Notes: generated by a model from the letters alone, not told the origin. A stretch of DNA of 64,000 nt from Methanolapillus africanus (GCF_032714475.1 NZ_JAWDKD010000021.1:124001-188000), one strand, 5' to 3'; positions 34,701 to 45,800 are shown, counted from the first letter of the stretch. Made by a program: numbers and translations.

Positions 34701-37505
34701 TTGCAATCCGCTCCGCAAGAACTCGGATTTGACGCGGACGCCATTATTCACCTGGGCCGCCACGGTACGCAGGAATGGCTCCCCGGAAAAGAAACGGCAT
34801 TGTCCAGATATGACTGGCCGGCCGTGATGGCCGGACACGTGCCGATTATTTATCCGTACATTGTGGACGGCGTCGGCGAAGGAATGACAGCCAAGAGGCG
34901 TGGAAACGCGGTTCTTGTCGACCACATGACGCCGGCAATCATTTACGCCGAACTCTACGGCGATTACGCCATACTGAGCGGCAAGATTCAATCTTACCAA
35001 TCGCTCCAGGACGGCGACACCAAAAATGAAACGAAAGCAACGATCATCACTCTGTTGAACACGACTGCTATTGACATCCGGCTCGGAAAAACAAAAGCCC
35101 AACTGACCGGCATGGACAACGCGGATTTCGAGAAAGAGTTGGAGAAAGTGGACGACGTTTTGGAAGATTTGAGATCAAGCTACATGCCGTACGGACTTCA
35201 CATCCTTGGAAAGCCGATGGAAGGAGATGTGTTGGTACAAATGGTCTATTCCATGATGGGCGCCAACTATGTCAATAATGTAACGAACGCCGGCTTGAGT
35301 CAATCACAAGCTTACAGTTTGCTGAAGCAGGCTGTTTTGGATGGCGAGTCGCCAAAAGGTATTGCAGCCGGACTTTCAATCTCTTCTGACAACAAATACA
35401 TTTTAACCAAAGAACTGAACCGCGCCAGAGAATATGGAAACTATTTGGGAAAGCCGCTTTCCTTACCTGACTCCGTGGAAGTGATCTATTATAAACTGGA
35501 TATTTCAGACACGGAATCATATTCCAAAAACGCAACTGCTGCCGGTTTGACGGAGAGCCAAGCCTATTCCATTTTAACCGACGTCGTTGTCAATAGTAAG
35601 ACGCCGGAAGAAGCTTTATCGACTTATTCAACGCTGACACCGGCACAAAAAACAAGCTTGACGGCGGACTTAACAAAAGCAATTCAGTATAAAAATGAAT
35701 TCTCAAAGCATGACCGAGAAATCGATCAAATTTTAAACGCCCTCAATGGAAAATATATTGAGTCCAAAGTCGGCGGCGACCCTGTTTCCCGGCCGCACGT
35801 GATGCCGACCGGCGGCAACTTCCAAACCATCGACCAACGGCTTGTTCCGTCCAAAGAGGCTTGGGACGTCGCCGTCAAACTCACGGACGAATTGCTGAGA
35901 AAATATTACGAAGAGCATGGCGAGTGGCCGAAATCCATTGCTTTTGTTCTTTGGGCCGGTGAAACCACTCGTCACGAAGGTGTGATGGAAGCGCAAATCA
36001 TGTACTTGATAGGCGTCAAACCGAAATGGAGCAGCACAAATATCGTGGATGCTTCCAACTTTGAAGCGATTCCGGCCGCCGACTTAAAAGTAACGCTCAG
36101 CAACGGAACGGTTGTTCAAAGACCACGCATCGACGTTGTCGTTGAGATTTCCGGTCTTTACCGCGACACTTTCCCGGACAAAGTTTTGATGCTTGACCGC
36201 GCCGTTCGTTTCACTTACACGCTCGACGGCACCAATTACATCAAAGAAAATACGGACGCTTTGATCAGTAAGGGATATTCCAAAGACCAATCGCTTTCCA
36301 GAGTCTTCGGACCGGCTGCCGATACCTACGGCGTCGGCATGGAAACAGCTATCGGTTCAACCAACACCTGGGACGACAACAACAAATTGGCGGACTTCTT
36401 CATTTCCAGAATGGGATACGTCTACAACAGTCTCGGCAGCTGGGGATCGGAAAACAACCAACAGCTTTACAAAGACAACTTGGGCAAAGTCGACGCGACG
36501 GTGATGAGCCGTTCGTCTCCGCTTTACGGCGTCCTTGACAACGACGACGTCTACCAATATTTGGGCGGCCTTAATTTGGCAGTTGAAAAATCAAGAGCTG
36601 ACGGCAAAAAGCCGGACTCGTACATTACAAACCTCCAAAGAGCCGGCGGCGCCGAGATGACAACACTTGGGGATTACTTGGGCAACGAATTGATTTCAAG
36701 ACCGCTCAACCCGAAATGGCAGGAAGGTATGCGTGAGCACGGTTATGCCGGCGCCCGCGAAATGGACAAAGCCATTGAAAATCTGTGGGGCTGGGCGGCA
36801 TTAAATCCGGACTTGATCACAGACAAAATGTGGAACGACATTTATGAGGCGCTTTTGACCGGAGACAACGAAGAATGGCTCAAAAATGATCCGAACAACG
36901 CGTACAGCTATCAATCTGCCGTCGCCCGTATGCTTCAAGTGGCGACCAAAGAAGACGGCAAATACTGGAACGCCGATTCAGCCGTTCTGAACGATTTGAT
37001 CAACCAATATGTTGACTCCGTCGTCCAGCATGGCGTCGCCTGCTGTGACCACACCTGTGGCAACCCGTTCTTTGATCAGTTCATCGCGGGACAAATGTCT
37101 GTGGCCGGCGTCAGTGAAGAAAAGCAAAAGCAATTCTTGGACACATTGAAATTGGCCACCGAACGCGAGATTGAACCCACCCCCGGATCCAAAACTTCCG
37201 GCGGAAGCGGCGGTGGCTTTGGAACGGCGGCTGTTGTCAGCGGCGATTCCGGCGGCGAGGGCGGCGAAAGTAGCGACACCCCGGACCAAGGAGACGCCGG
37301 CGCCGGTTACGGCACCGACCTCGGACAAAAATCCGGCAACGTGGAAGGCTACCAAATGATTGAAAAGACGGCGGACGGAGCGGCCTCAGCCATTCGCGAC
37401 TTCATGGAAAATCCGACTTTTTCGGCCTCCAGCTTTGTCGCGATTGCGCTTGTGATTTTGGCCGTCGGTGCTATATTCTACGGCCAAAGAAAGAAAAACA
37501 TGTAA
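31797..37505 (+). CDS. Surface-anchored CobN-like protein 1
   Basis: About 1902 residues. Signal peptide (MKKIGTFFVLLLLLLSMIPV...MA), then two ~125-residue repeats (YTLIAKTTSN.../YKVVSATTSN..., each ending in LLLKEPP or ILLQSP), then an Ig-like stretch, then a CobN/BchH-type chelatase region from ~residue 370. The CobN hallmark HLGRHGTQEWLPGKE is near residue 985. An insertion around 1160-1310 has two repeats (NAGLSQSQAYSLL; AAGLTESQAYSIL). Near the end are CCDHTCGNPFFDQFIAGQMS, a Gly/Ser linker and a single C-terminal helix with a short KKNM tail. Cytosolic CobN inserts cobalt into a corrin with CobS/CobT; neither partner is present here, and this version should face outward. Confidence 0.85.
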   Translation: MKKIGTFFVLLLLLLSMIPVMPAMADSSSEWNGYTLIAKTTSNSSAINYEFLNVPNGEYLIIARDWIMSKDYVQYRRIEVKDGAVTVPEFSLVSLASNTELEPYYDIYDATKDLTAAGGGTYTVNGTVRTTSGPRSGSTVLLLKEPPTVDISNYKVVSATTSNAVADGPNFELTNVSAGHYVVLAGWIMGSTYYVSTTEVSVDSDTGNIQDYGEINVIKSDAASDPIRDLFIQLKDTEDTNDATAGGMYNITGVANYTTSAGLVKSRASTKIILLQSPVIADVSERTEGTISKITVTALGDESVTVTYTDKDGKVSSTKASDQKSNGAYTFSIDKENLPAGRTDVTVTAKNGNYISKKTVAVINADPALLNVPKKVVIISGYETHNKIIQELAADYTTQNVELVSIETKKVPSMSQAEIDAALEGADVITIHMVSTTPTWNDLESAIKNQTKKGATVTLFDDNSTRYTTSYGTYARKSIPGISDTTANADKYQAKISDYWSNTPYDHSNLEQMINMILIDFYGRYDLPAPNEPVTLPLKAIYHPNMEMSMGSVFEANYTDYINWYKTNDVKWDGEEQPITYDASKPTVAIAFYKSYFPDKMEPIAKLIEELEKTGVNVVAAYCESPTSFDTADSGGAYFIAGETDIVLNYRYIGEHRFNQTNLDIPVFNILIVDSAADWETSTHPLGNSSTKLVNQELQGFIDPIAIVSTEVIDGATVTKPMNEQIDWFVSRINAQINLQQTANADKNIAVVYYDHGGGKANIGASYLDVPNSTVELLKGMETAGYNIDTSKAPDADALIQSMLAQGINVGGWAPGELKKLVGDVSIPENTDIYDNGKAVFISKTLYLEWFRDVYLGDWFEATIAGLDPAEQTSKRTAQEQLYQSKLKEVEDLWGTAPGNIMVYQDKYIIIPYIDVTDESGTGDGRVILTPQPSRGNAESIEVMYHDTNIPPNHQYIAFYLWLQHKNDLQSAPQELGFDADAIIHLGRHGTQEWLPGKETALSRYDWPAVMAGHVPIIYPYIVDGVGEGMTAKRRGNAVLVDHMTPAIIYAELYGDYAILSGKIQSYQSLQDGDTKNETKATIITLLNTTAIDIRLGKTKAQLTGMDNADFEKELEKVDDVLEDLRSSYMPYGLHILGKPMEGDVLVQMVYSMMGANYVNNVTNAGLSQSQAYSLLKQAVLDGESPKGIAAGLSISSDNKYILTKELNRAREYGNYLGKPLSLPDSVEVIYYKLDISDTESYSKNATAAGLTESQAYSILTDVVVNSKTPEEALSTYSTLTPAQKTSLTADLTKAIQYKNEFSKHDREIDQILNALNGKYIESKVGGDPVSRPHVMPTGGNFQTIDQRLVPSKEAWDVAVKLTDELLRKYYEEHGEWPKSIAFVLWAGETTRHEGVMEAQIMYLIGVKPKWSSTNIVDASNFEAIPAADLKVTLSNGTVVQRPRIDVVVEISGLYRDTFPDKVLMLDRAVRFTYTLDGTNYIKENTDALISKGYSKDQSLSRVFGPAADTYGVGMETAIGSTNTWDDNNKLADFFISRMGYVYNSLGSWGSENNQQLYKDNLGKVDATVMSRSSPLYGVLDNDDVYQYLGGLNLAVEKSRADGKKPDSYITNLQRAGGAEMTTLGDYLGNELISRPLNPKWQEGMREHGYAGAREMDKAIENLWGWAALNPDLITDKMWNDIYEALLTGDNEEWLKNDPNNAYSYQSAVARMLQVATKEDGKYWNADSAVLNDLINQYVDSVVQHGVACCDHTCGNPFFDQFIAGQMSVAGVSEEKQKQFLDTLKLATEREIEPTPGSKTSGGSGGGFGTAAVVSGDSGGEGGESSDTPDQGDAGAGYGTDLGQKSGNVEGYQMIEKTADGAASAIRDFMENPTFSASSFVAIALVILAVGAIFYGQRKKNM

Positions 37506-37520
37506 ATCGACAACGAAAAA

Positions 37521-37560
37521 ATGAAAGGAAAAGAGTTCAATTGGATTGTTTTTCTTTCAT
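37521..37560 (+). terminator. Terminator of CobN-like gene 1
   Basis: ATGAAAGGAAAA (37521-37532) pairs with TTTTTCTTTCAT (37549-37560), with one G-T pair, and T-rich DNA follows. Confidence 0.65.
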
Positions 37561-37880
37561 CTTTCTTTTTTCATTTTTCGTTCTTTTCCAAGGAGTTGTA
37601 TTTTTTAACGGAAATTTATCAATTATACTTGATTTAGATTTATAAAAAAGCATAATTTTATAAATTAAACTTTTTTTAACAAAAAATGAACACCAATTGA
37701 ACGTTAGTCAAAAAGATAACACATATTTCCCATTTGAATAGATATATATACTTTTGACAGTATTAGTTGAGTGATAAGAGACCTTTGGGTCATTTCTTTT
37801 AAATTTAAAAACCGGTTGAGTTTTCTTTTTTCCTCAACACGATTATTGACGTTGCGCCTGTTGCGGGGTATAATCTCCGT

Positions 37881-37935
37881 GCCGCTTTTTGTTTTTCAAA
37901 AAGCATCAGACGACGGTTTAAGTCCGTCGGGCGGC
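37881..37935 (+). other. Three-way-junction module M1 with T-arm-like hairpin
   Basis: GCCGCTT (37881-37887) can pair with GGGCGGC (37929-37935). Inside are CTTTTTG/CAAAAAG and a 5-bp stem GACGG/CCGTC (37912-37916/37924-37928) on a 7-nt loop TTTAAGT that abuts the closing strand exactly as a tRNA T-arm does. M2 at 38517 has the same closing stem. Confidence 0.5.
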
Positions 37936-38516
37936 AAATCTGACATCCGTTTCAGAAAAAAACGATACCCCAGAAATAGGAAAAAACAACAACAAACAAA
38001 ACAAACTTTACCCGTCAAAAGGTAAACCATTCATCAAAATAGATTCGGGAATCCCGGCCGCGGTGCAACGCGGCCGAGACATTTACCCCAAATACGCTTG
38101 AGAAAAGATGTCCTGCAGCGTAAAGAGGCAAGTTCAATTTATCGGATATTCGGATATAATTCTTCCGCCGAAACTTCTCTTTTGCTTTTTTCTTTTCCCG
38201 CGCGCCTTTGGAGCGTCGAATTCCACCACGAGAATATTCCCGAATCTTATTTTAACCGAATTTCGCCGGCCGTTTAAAATCCCGACTCGTTCCTCGAAAA
38301 ACCCCTCGGACAAGATCAAAAACGACCTCGACGTTGTTTAAAACCGACAATAGACCCTCAAGCAACATTCAAACTCCAAAATAAAACGCCGGCGAGATTC
38401 GGGTCAAAATAAAAACAAAGCAGCAGAAGCCGTCGAAAAATGAAAAACGGGGGATGCGAAAATAAAATTAATAAAATAAAAATCAATCAAAAAAATAAGT
38501 CAAAAATATATCAAGC

Positions 38517-38573
38517 GCCGCTTTACAAGATGAAAACGCTGAAAAGCGAAACGGTTCAAACCCGTTGGGCGGC
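38517..38573 (+). other. Three-way-junction module M2 with T-arm-like hairpin
   Basis: GCCGCTT (38517-38523) pairs with GGGCGGC (38567-38573). Inside are CGCT-GAAA-AGCG and AACGG/CCGTT (38550-38554/38562-38566) on the loop TTCAAAC, very like a tRNA T-loop. There is no D-arm or anticodon arm of normal size, so it is not a standard tRNA gene. Confidence 0.5.
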
Positions 38574-38816
38574 AAAAATCATGAAATCGTCCGAAAAATC
38601 ACAAAATAAAAAACGGATTCCGGTCATGTTCCCGCATGACCGAAACGAAATCTTAGGATGGACAAAGTTGTCTTAAATTGTATACAAATCAGAAAAAAGT
38701 TCCTCTTGGAACGCAATTTAAAGAACGGGTTTTTAGTTAATAAACCTTTCTTCAAGTTGTCAATCATTATTTGATTAATATAATTTTTCAGACAAATATC
38801 TCCTTGATTTTGTTTC

Positions 38817-38881
38817 ACGCCGCCTCATGGTGGAATTGGAATTCGGTTTTTGATTGGCCGACAACCTGAGCGGCGTTTTTT
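38817..38881 (+). terminator. Large hairpin with T-run before the secreted-protein gene
   Basis: ACGCCGCCTCA (38817-38827) pairs with TGAGCGGCGT (38867-38876) with one bulged C; TCGG/CCGA pairs inside; a T-run covers 38876-38881. It ends about 70 nt before ATG 38955. It could end an upstream non-coding transcript or attenuate the downstream gene. Confidence 0.65.
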
Positions 38882-38954
38882 CGAACGGTTTCGAAGAATC
38901 GAGACGTGAAAACGTAAATGAAACTTAAATAAAAAATCAAAGGAGATTTTTAAA

Positions 38955-39707
38955 ATGAAATTAACAAAAATTTTAATCCTTGCCCTTGTGGCCATGTTGG
39001 TTTTAACAGTTGCCCCGATGGCAATGGCCGGAAACGGCAATGACCAAGGCGGTAACAACAACAACCAAGGCGGTAACAACAACAACCAAGGCAATGGCAA
39101 CAACAGCACCGGCGCTAACCCGGTTACCGGCGGTTCTAATACAGTTGCTGCAAAAGGCACAGCAGCGAATCCGTACAAAATCTTGTATCTTGGATGGAGC
39201 TGGAACGGTACAAACTGGACAACGGGCTTGCCGGACTCCGGCAAAAGCATGGGCTTCTACACAGGAGCAACGCAACACGGCGTTTCCACATACAACTTCA
39301 GCTACAACGGTATCTACTACACACACGTGTACTGCGATTTTGATTCTTGGAATACCACCGTCATCCCAGCATCATTCTACGACAGCAGTGTAATGGGACA
39401 AGATTATGATCTGTACATCGGTGACATGTTCTACTCCAGTTACTACAACGGCCTCAATACAAACTACTTAAATGCGATGGATGCCGAATTTAATGGTTCC
39501 TCCACATTCACGGCATCTGTTTTTGCAAGCTACAACAATCAAACCTGGGCACCGAGCTACTTTGACTACAAAGACACGCTTGCTCTGACTCCCAATGCGT
39601 CTGATGATGCTGAATGGTTTGATGAATGTTTGACACTTTCAGGAGCAACAGCAGAATCCGCAGCCTGGAGCCAATATTTGGTTTTGATTGACGGATACTT
39701 TAACTAA
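38955..39707 (+). CDS. Secreted protein with Asn/Gly-rich linker, next to CobN-like genes
   Basis: 250 residues. Signal peptide 1-25 (ends MAMAGNG), an Asn/Gly/Gln-rich linker of two GGNNNNQ repeats (~26-50), then a globular part starting PYKILYLGWSWNGTNWTTG. Its opening resembles the NILYVGYDFGG and NITYVGFNSP starts in the N-terminal half of the downstream CobN-like protein, so it may be a free-standing copy of that module; this is by eye only. No membrane anchor is seen. GGAG precedes the ATG. Function unknown; a ligand-binding partner of the CobN proteins is a reasonable guess. Confidence 0.6.
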   Translation: MKLTKILILALVAMLVLTVAPMAMAGNGNDQGGNNNNQGGNNNNQGNGNNSTGANPVTGGSNTVAAKGTAANPYKILYLGWSWNGTNWTTGLPDSGKSMGFYTGATQHGVSTYNFSYNGIYYTHVYCDFDSWNTTVIPASFYDSSVMGQDYDLYIGDMFYSSYYNGLNTNYLNAMDAEFNGSSTFTASVFASYNNQTWAPSYFDYKDTLALTPNASDDAEWFDECLTLSGATAESAAWSQYLVLIDGYFN

Positions 39708-39779
39708 AATATTGATTCTGCCATGTGAAAACAATCTGATTTTAGGTGTTTGGACATGGCGTTCTCAATGCATTAGTTT

Positions 39780-39799
39780 GCGGCAGCAATTGCTGCCGC
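39780..39799 (+). terminator. Palindromic terminator of the secreted-protein gene
   Basis: GCGGCAGCAATTGCTGCCGC is a perfect 20-bp palindrome followed by ATTTTAATTTTT. It lies 73 nt past the stop codon. Confidence 0.8.
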
Positions 39800-39871
39800 A
39801 TTTTAATTTTTAAAATTTTTGGATTTTGTTAGCTATTTTTACAAGGGAATTGAAAAATGGAGGAATGAAAA

Positions 39872-42800
39872 GTGAACAAACGTGTGGTTTCAAAAAGTTT
39901 TATTTTTACCATATTATTAACAGCATTATTGTTCTTGATGCCTTTGGCTGCAGCAGACGATGACTCGACTGTTAACATTACTTATGTCGGATTTAATTCA
40001 CCGGATACATTTTCAGCAATTGAAACAATCATTCCAAGGCATTTGTCCAGCCTGCCGGACAATTATAAAATAAATTATAATTATATCTCCGGCTACAATA
40101 CAACAGATTCGGGTGAAAAAGACTGGTACAATTACAGCCCCGAATTATTGGAATTTGTTTCAGACACCGGCGATCTCTCTGCTCAAGATATTGTTATTTT
40201 TGATATGGTTTTTGTCAAAGGACTTCCGGGTGGTGACGGGACATCCATATTTGATGATTTAAAAGTGGCAAAAGAAGTAAACACCAATTTAAAAATTATT
40301 CAGATTCGAGCGGATGAAGTCGGTACAGACGATTTGTTCTACACGCAAGCGGATGAAAATTTGGTTTATTATCTCAGTTTGCCATTCTATGCGCATACTT
40401 TCGATACACAGGGGGAAAAGAGATATCCTGAAGGGAATGCGAGATTTGAATCTACGAATGGTCCCCTCCGTGCGGAAGGCCGGACCTTAACTCACTTAAT
40501 TACCACCCATTTACTCAAAACATACGCCCCTGAAAAAGCGGAATTGCAGAACATTCCGGATCAAGATAAAATGAACATTTTGTATGTCGGCTATGATTTC
40601 GGCGGAACTTCAGCTTCACGTAATTCAGGTGTGGAGGGGTTTAATTCTTTTGTTGATGTTTTCAGAAAAACAATGTATGTAGATTATTTTGACCAGATTC
40701 AAGCCGTTTCATACGGTACGACGCCGGATGGTTCCCCTTTTATTTTTGATGAAACAAATAAAGTCCTTTACAATCATGATTGGTACAGTAATGAAACTTT
40801 AACGCGAAACATTGCGGTTCAAAATATTGATCTTGATTCGGTTGACGTTATCATATTGGATGGTTTCTTTGACAATGAAATCTTAGAAGAGTTTGAAGGT
40901 TTCTTTGAGATGGCGACTGATAAAGGAATTATTTTAATCTTTAACAATATATATGTATCGAGTACATCCAGTACACAGTTTTTAGTTTTTGCAAGTCCTG
41001 ATGGTGAATTTAGTTCCAGCTCTGATGCTGATATAGCTATTAAGTTGAATTATCCAGACTCGAATAATGTTTATCTTATTCGACAAATACCCCTAAATTC
41101 TATATTTTATTTTGATAGTCCGCTCAGTAATAAGCGGGGAGACACGGTCGCGAGTTATTCGTGTTTTTCTCAATTCGGTTCTGAGTTTGTTCAAGGAATG
41201 CGTATACCAACCGCCACTGCATATTTGACTTTGCCCAGTGGATTTATTTTCCACCCGGTTGCCAAAATGTATTTCGAAACGACCGAAGAATACATGTCGT
41301 GGTATAAATATCAAAGCGGAAGATATACGGATGGTGCTCCTTTCATCGGAATTTTTGGCTTTTCTTCTGTTTATTACGGCCCAATGCAGACGCTTACTGA
41401 AATTCTTGAAGGAAAGGGTTACAACGTCATTGTCGGTGGCGGTGACGCCGACGGCGTTTATGATGATATGACCGGATACTTCCTTGATGCAAACGGAGAC
41501 TGTTATGTCACTTGTTTAATTTCTCTGAAAAATTGGGCATTAAATTACGGCAACCAACAAGAAGGCGTCTATGAATTGGAGAAGCTGAACGTTCCGGTTA
41601 TTAAAGTGGTCGGCAGTTCGGGATGGGGAGAAACCACCGGCTATGATGCCAATTCCGGAATTTCAGCCAGCACATTTACCTGGATGGCATCCCCCTCAAA
41701 CGTGGACGGTATGATTGATTTCATTGGCTACAACGATGAAAACAAAGAATGGATTACCGACCGCGCGATTGCCTGGGCGGAACTCAACAACACATCCAAT
41801 GCCGACAAAAAAGTCGTCTTCATGTACTACAACTATCCGCCCGGAAAAGAAGAAATCGGCGCCAATTATTTGAACGTCATGAGAAGCTTTGCCGGCGACG
41901 GTGCGAAAGACCGCGTGACAGCCGGATGTTCAACGGTTGCCATTACTGAACCGGATTACCAAGGCATTTTCCGGGAACTCCGGACGGATGGCTACAATGT
42001 CAAAATCGATAAGCTTCCGCTTGTGACAATTGAAACGGGCGGAAAATATGCGTTTGATTACACCGTCACGGATGAAAAATTAATTCTCAACGAAGAAAAC
42101 CTGATCAACTTGATTTACGCCCAAGGCATCAACGTCGCCGGTTATGCGCCGGGCGTTTTGGACACGATGGTCCGGCAGCGCGTTGACTTCATTGACGCCG
42201 GCAACGACCCGGACGACTGGTGGGGCTGCGAACTGATTCCGGTCAGCGACTATCTGAAATGGCTGGAACATGAAACCACGCCGAAATCTGAGGGTGGAAA
42301 CGGAACGATGGATCAGAAACTGTACAACGACCTGGTCAAAACGTGGGGAACGCCGGCGGCTTTCGGACCGATTCCCGCAAATACCGCGGCAGACGCCGCT
42401 TGGGGCGGTATGATTTGGAACGACAAAGACAATATTGTCGGCGGCGGCGCCGATCGCAACTATGTCGTCGTCCCAATGATCAAACTCGGCAACATCCGTA
42501 TCATGCCGGAACCAAACCGGGCACTGGCCAGCGATAAAGCCTTAGATTCCGCAACCTACCACAGCGGCGACTTGCCGCCGACGCACCAGTACGTCGCCAC
42601 TTACTTCTGGCTCAACCGCGGAACAGCGGACAGCACGGGCTCCGGAGAAACCGGATTTTACAACGGTGAAGACTGGAAAGCCGACGCTGTGGTTCACTTC
42701 GGAACCCACGGCACACAGGAATGGCTGCCCGGAACGTCCGTCGGACTTTACAGAACACATGACTGGGGACCGGTTTTGCTCCCGGACATTCCGAACATCT

Positions 42801-45800
42801 ATCCATATATTGTCGCTAACGTCGGTGAAGGTTTGACGGCGGAATACCGCGGCAACGCCGTGATTATTTCCCACCTGACGCCACCAATGGTCAAAACGAG
42901 ACTCTACGACGATATCATCGATATGGAAACAGCCATTCGCGGTTACCAAAAACAAGTCTCCAGCGGCATGACCGATACGGCAATTTTGGGCGCTTACCGC
43001 CAAATCATTGTCGAAGACGTCTACAAACTCGGCTGGAACGACGCTTTCCCCGAACAGTTTGCGCTCTACAAGAAAACAGTTGCTGCAGATAAGTACCGCA
43101 ATGGCGACATCAGCAAAGTGAAAGACTCAGATCTCAAAAAAGTGACGGACAAAGATGTGACGGACTATTTGGTGTCCAACAAAGACGGCGTTTTTGATAT
43201 TTTCCTTGAAAACCAACTTCACAGTTTCGTGGAATCCATTAAGGAAAACAGTTTGTCTTACGGCACCCACACCTACGGCACGTTCAACGAAGAACAAATC
43301 GCGCCGATGGTTTGGAACATGTGGAGCCGGCAAGGCTTTGACGATATTCTTCTGGACACCTACTTTGACGACGTCCAAAGCATTCCGACCACCAACAAAG
43401 GTTTGACCTATCCGAACGGAACGGCGATTCCGGACGACGATGTCAATTCCAAATATACGGAAGACGATGTTTTGAAATTTGTGGAAAAAATGACGGATTA
43501 CGGTACAACAACGCCGAATGCCGCTCAAATTCGAACAGATTTGCAAACGGTGTTTAACAAAGAAACCGGAACGCCGGAACAAATCAAAGCGAAAGAAGAT
43601 AAAATGATTTACTTCCTGCTCGGTCCGGCCGGCACCATTTCAGACATGACCAATTATGCAACAGCCGAAGATGTTGTTTGGGCGTGGCAAAACACATTCA
43701 TCGGTGATGAAACAACACAGACGACCAAAAGCATGTACGACCAAATGGTTGACGATCTCTTTGAGTTCTATTTCTACTTTGAAGTTCCGGCAAAATTAGC
43801 AACGGAAGACTCAACAAAAGGATCGCGCCAAGACACGAAAGGCAACTATTTGAATGACGCTGAAATGCGAAAGGCAATGATTCAGTTTATCGAAGATGTT
43901 CGTGCCGGCCCAATGACATATGAAAACGTTGAAAAAGCACTGGCCAAAGATATCGGAATGACAACAACCGCTCGTCCCTGGTACAACGACCAAATGACAT
44001 ATATGATGCTCGCGAACAACCGCATCGACTACGGCAACGCTCTTCAGTCTTGCGGACCGTCCGAAATGAACGCGCTGAAAAATGCGCTTTCCGCCGGATA
44101 CATTACGCCGTCTCCCGGAAACGATCCGGTTTTGAATCCGAACGTTTTGCCGACCGGCCGCAACTTCTACGGCATTGACCCGTCCACTTATTCAACGCCG
44201 GCCGCCTGGCGCGTCGGACAAGCGATGGGTGAGCAGCTTCTGATTGATTACTACCAAAAGTACGGCGAATTCCCGAAAACGGTTTCTTTCATGCGCTTTG
44301 GTGTGGATTTCATTCAGGACGAAGGAACGCTGGAAGCGTGTTTGTTCTATTTGCTCGGCTGTGAGCCGACTTGGAACGCACAGGGTGTTTTCACAGGCGC
44401 CAAACCGGTTGTTCAAGGCGATTCGAATTATGATGAAATGTTTAAATTGACATTTAAGAACGGAAAAGGAAAAACCGTCACCGTTGACCGCCCACGTGTG
44501 GATATTGTTTACAACTCCGCCGGTATGCGCGACGGTTACGGTAGCATGCTCCGGTACATTGACCGGGCGGTGAAAGCGGTCGCGAATCTGGAAGACGGCG
44601 CAGACCGCAGTTCCGTCACAAACAATGTCAAAATCAACGTTCAAGACATGATTGAAATTCTCAAAAAAGCCGGACTATCCCAATCAGAAGCCGAAAAATT
44701 GGCAACAGCCAGGGTTTTTGCGCAGGAGCTTGGAAACTATGAAATCGGAACCGGCAACCTGGTCAGCGCGAGCGGCAACTTGGATCCGAATTCACCGACT
44801 TATCAGGACGATTTGAAAGCGATCACGGACATGTATTTGGCAAAAATGGGTTACCTGTACACGGAAGATAACTGGGGCGAAAGCAGCGAGGCGATTACCA
44901 AAATGCTTCAAGCGCTTCTCGGACGGACCGACGCGTCGATTTTCGCCAGCGCCGGCAACCTGTACGATTCCTTGGACAACGACGACGTGTTCCAATACTT
45001 CGGCATTATGAATATGGCGTCGTCCATGTACGATAAGGACGGAAATTACATCAAAGACAAAAACCAATGGAAGATGCCTCAAACCTATATTGCGGACACC
45101 AGCAACATTCACAACTATAAGGATGGAGACAAAATCGTGTATACGGCCGCCGAATATATCCAGAAGGACATCACTGCGAGACTGCTCAATCCGGAATGGA
45201 TGCAAGGTCAAAAAGAAGCCGGATACAGCGGCGCGATGATGATAGCCGAATATATCGAAAACTTTTACGGGTGGTCCGTTGCCAGTAACGGCGAACTGAT
45301 CGGTCAGGAAACGTGGAACAAGGTGTTTGAAGCATTCGCCAACGATCCGGACATGGTGGACTGGATGTCAAGCACTTCGCCGTATGCGCTTCAGTCCGTG
45401 ACGGCGCGCATGATTGAAGCGTCCAGAACAGGTTACTGGGACGCCAATGACGAGCAAATGAAACAGCTAATGGAAACATATGTGAAAGACGTCATTGAAC
45501 ACGGCGTTGCTTGCTGCCACCACAGCTGCGGCAATCCGTCCTTGGACAAGTTCATCGCCGGGCAAATGTCCGTTCTCGGATTGACGCCGGATGAAGAAAA
45601 AGCCTACTGGGAAGCTGTGAAAGATGCAACTGAACGTGATAAGCCGTCGGAAACATCTAAACCGACATCGTCCACCACCTCCGGCGGCGGTTTCGGAACA
45701 GCGGCGGTTTCAAGCGGACCAACGGCAGATGGCTCGAACGCCGGCGACACGCCTTCAGAAGGATCAGACGTCGGCGGCGGCTACGGAACAGACGGCACCA

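Larger units (their letters stand above)
37506..38954. other. 1.45-kb gene-free, hairpin-rich spacer; possible non-coding RNA region
   Basis: No protein gene is convincing. A TATA-like GATATATATAC (37741-37751) could start a transcript near 37775. Downstream are hairpins GACC/GGTC (37780-37792), GTTGAG/CTCAAC (37816-37840), module M1 (37881-37935), an 8-bp GC stem CGGCCGCG/CGCGGCCG (38056-38077), TACGCT/AGCGTA (38093-38122), module M2 (38517-38573), CGGTCATG/CATGACCG (38621-38642) and a large hairpin with T-run (38817-38881). The density of stable stems suggests one or more structured RNAs. Confidence 0.5.

Noticed and set aside
37771..38025. 84-residue open frame in the hairpin-rich spacer
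   Set aside because: It overlaps several strong stems, including module M1, and its product is a basic low-information sequence.
37861..38130. Cobalamin riboswitch between the CobN-like genes
   Set aside because: GGTTTAAGTCCG and the loop AGAAAAGATGTCCTGC faintly resemble parts of the B12 element, but the invariant GCCACTG-type core and a good B12 box are missing, and the region ends about 830 nt before the next start codon.
37881..38573. tRNA or RNase P RNA gene
   Set aside because: The T-arm-like hairpins lack a D-arm and a normal anticodon arm, and the RNase P signatures GAGGAAAGTC and ACAGAA are not present.
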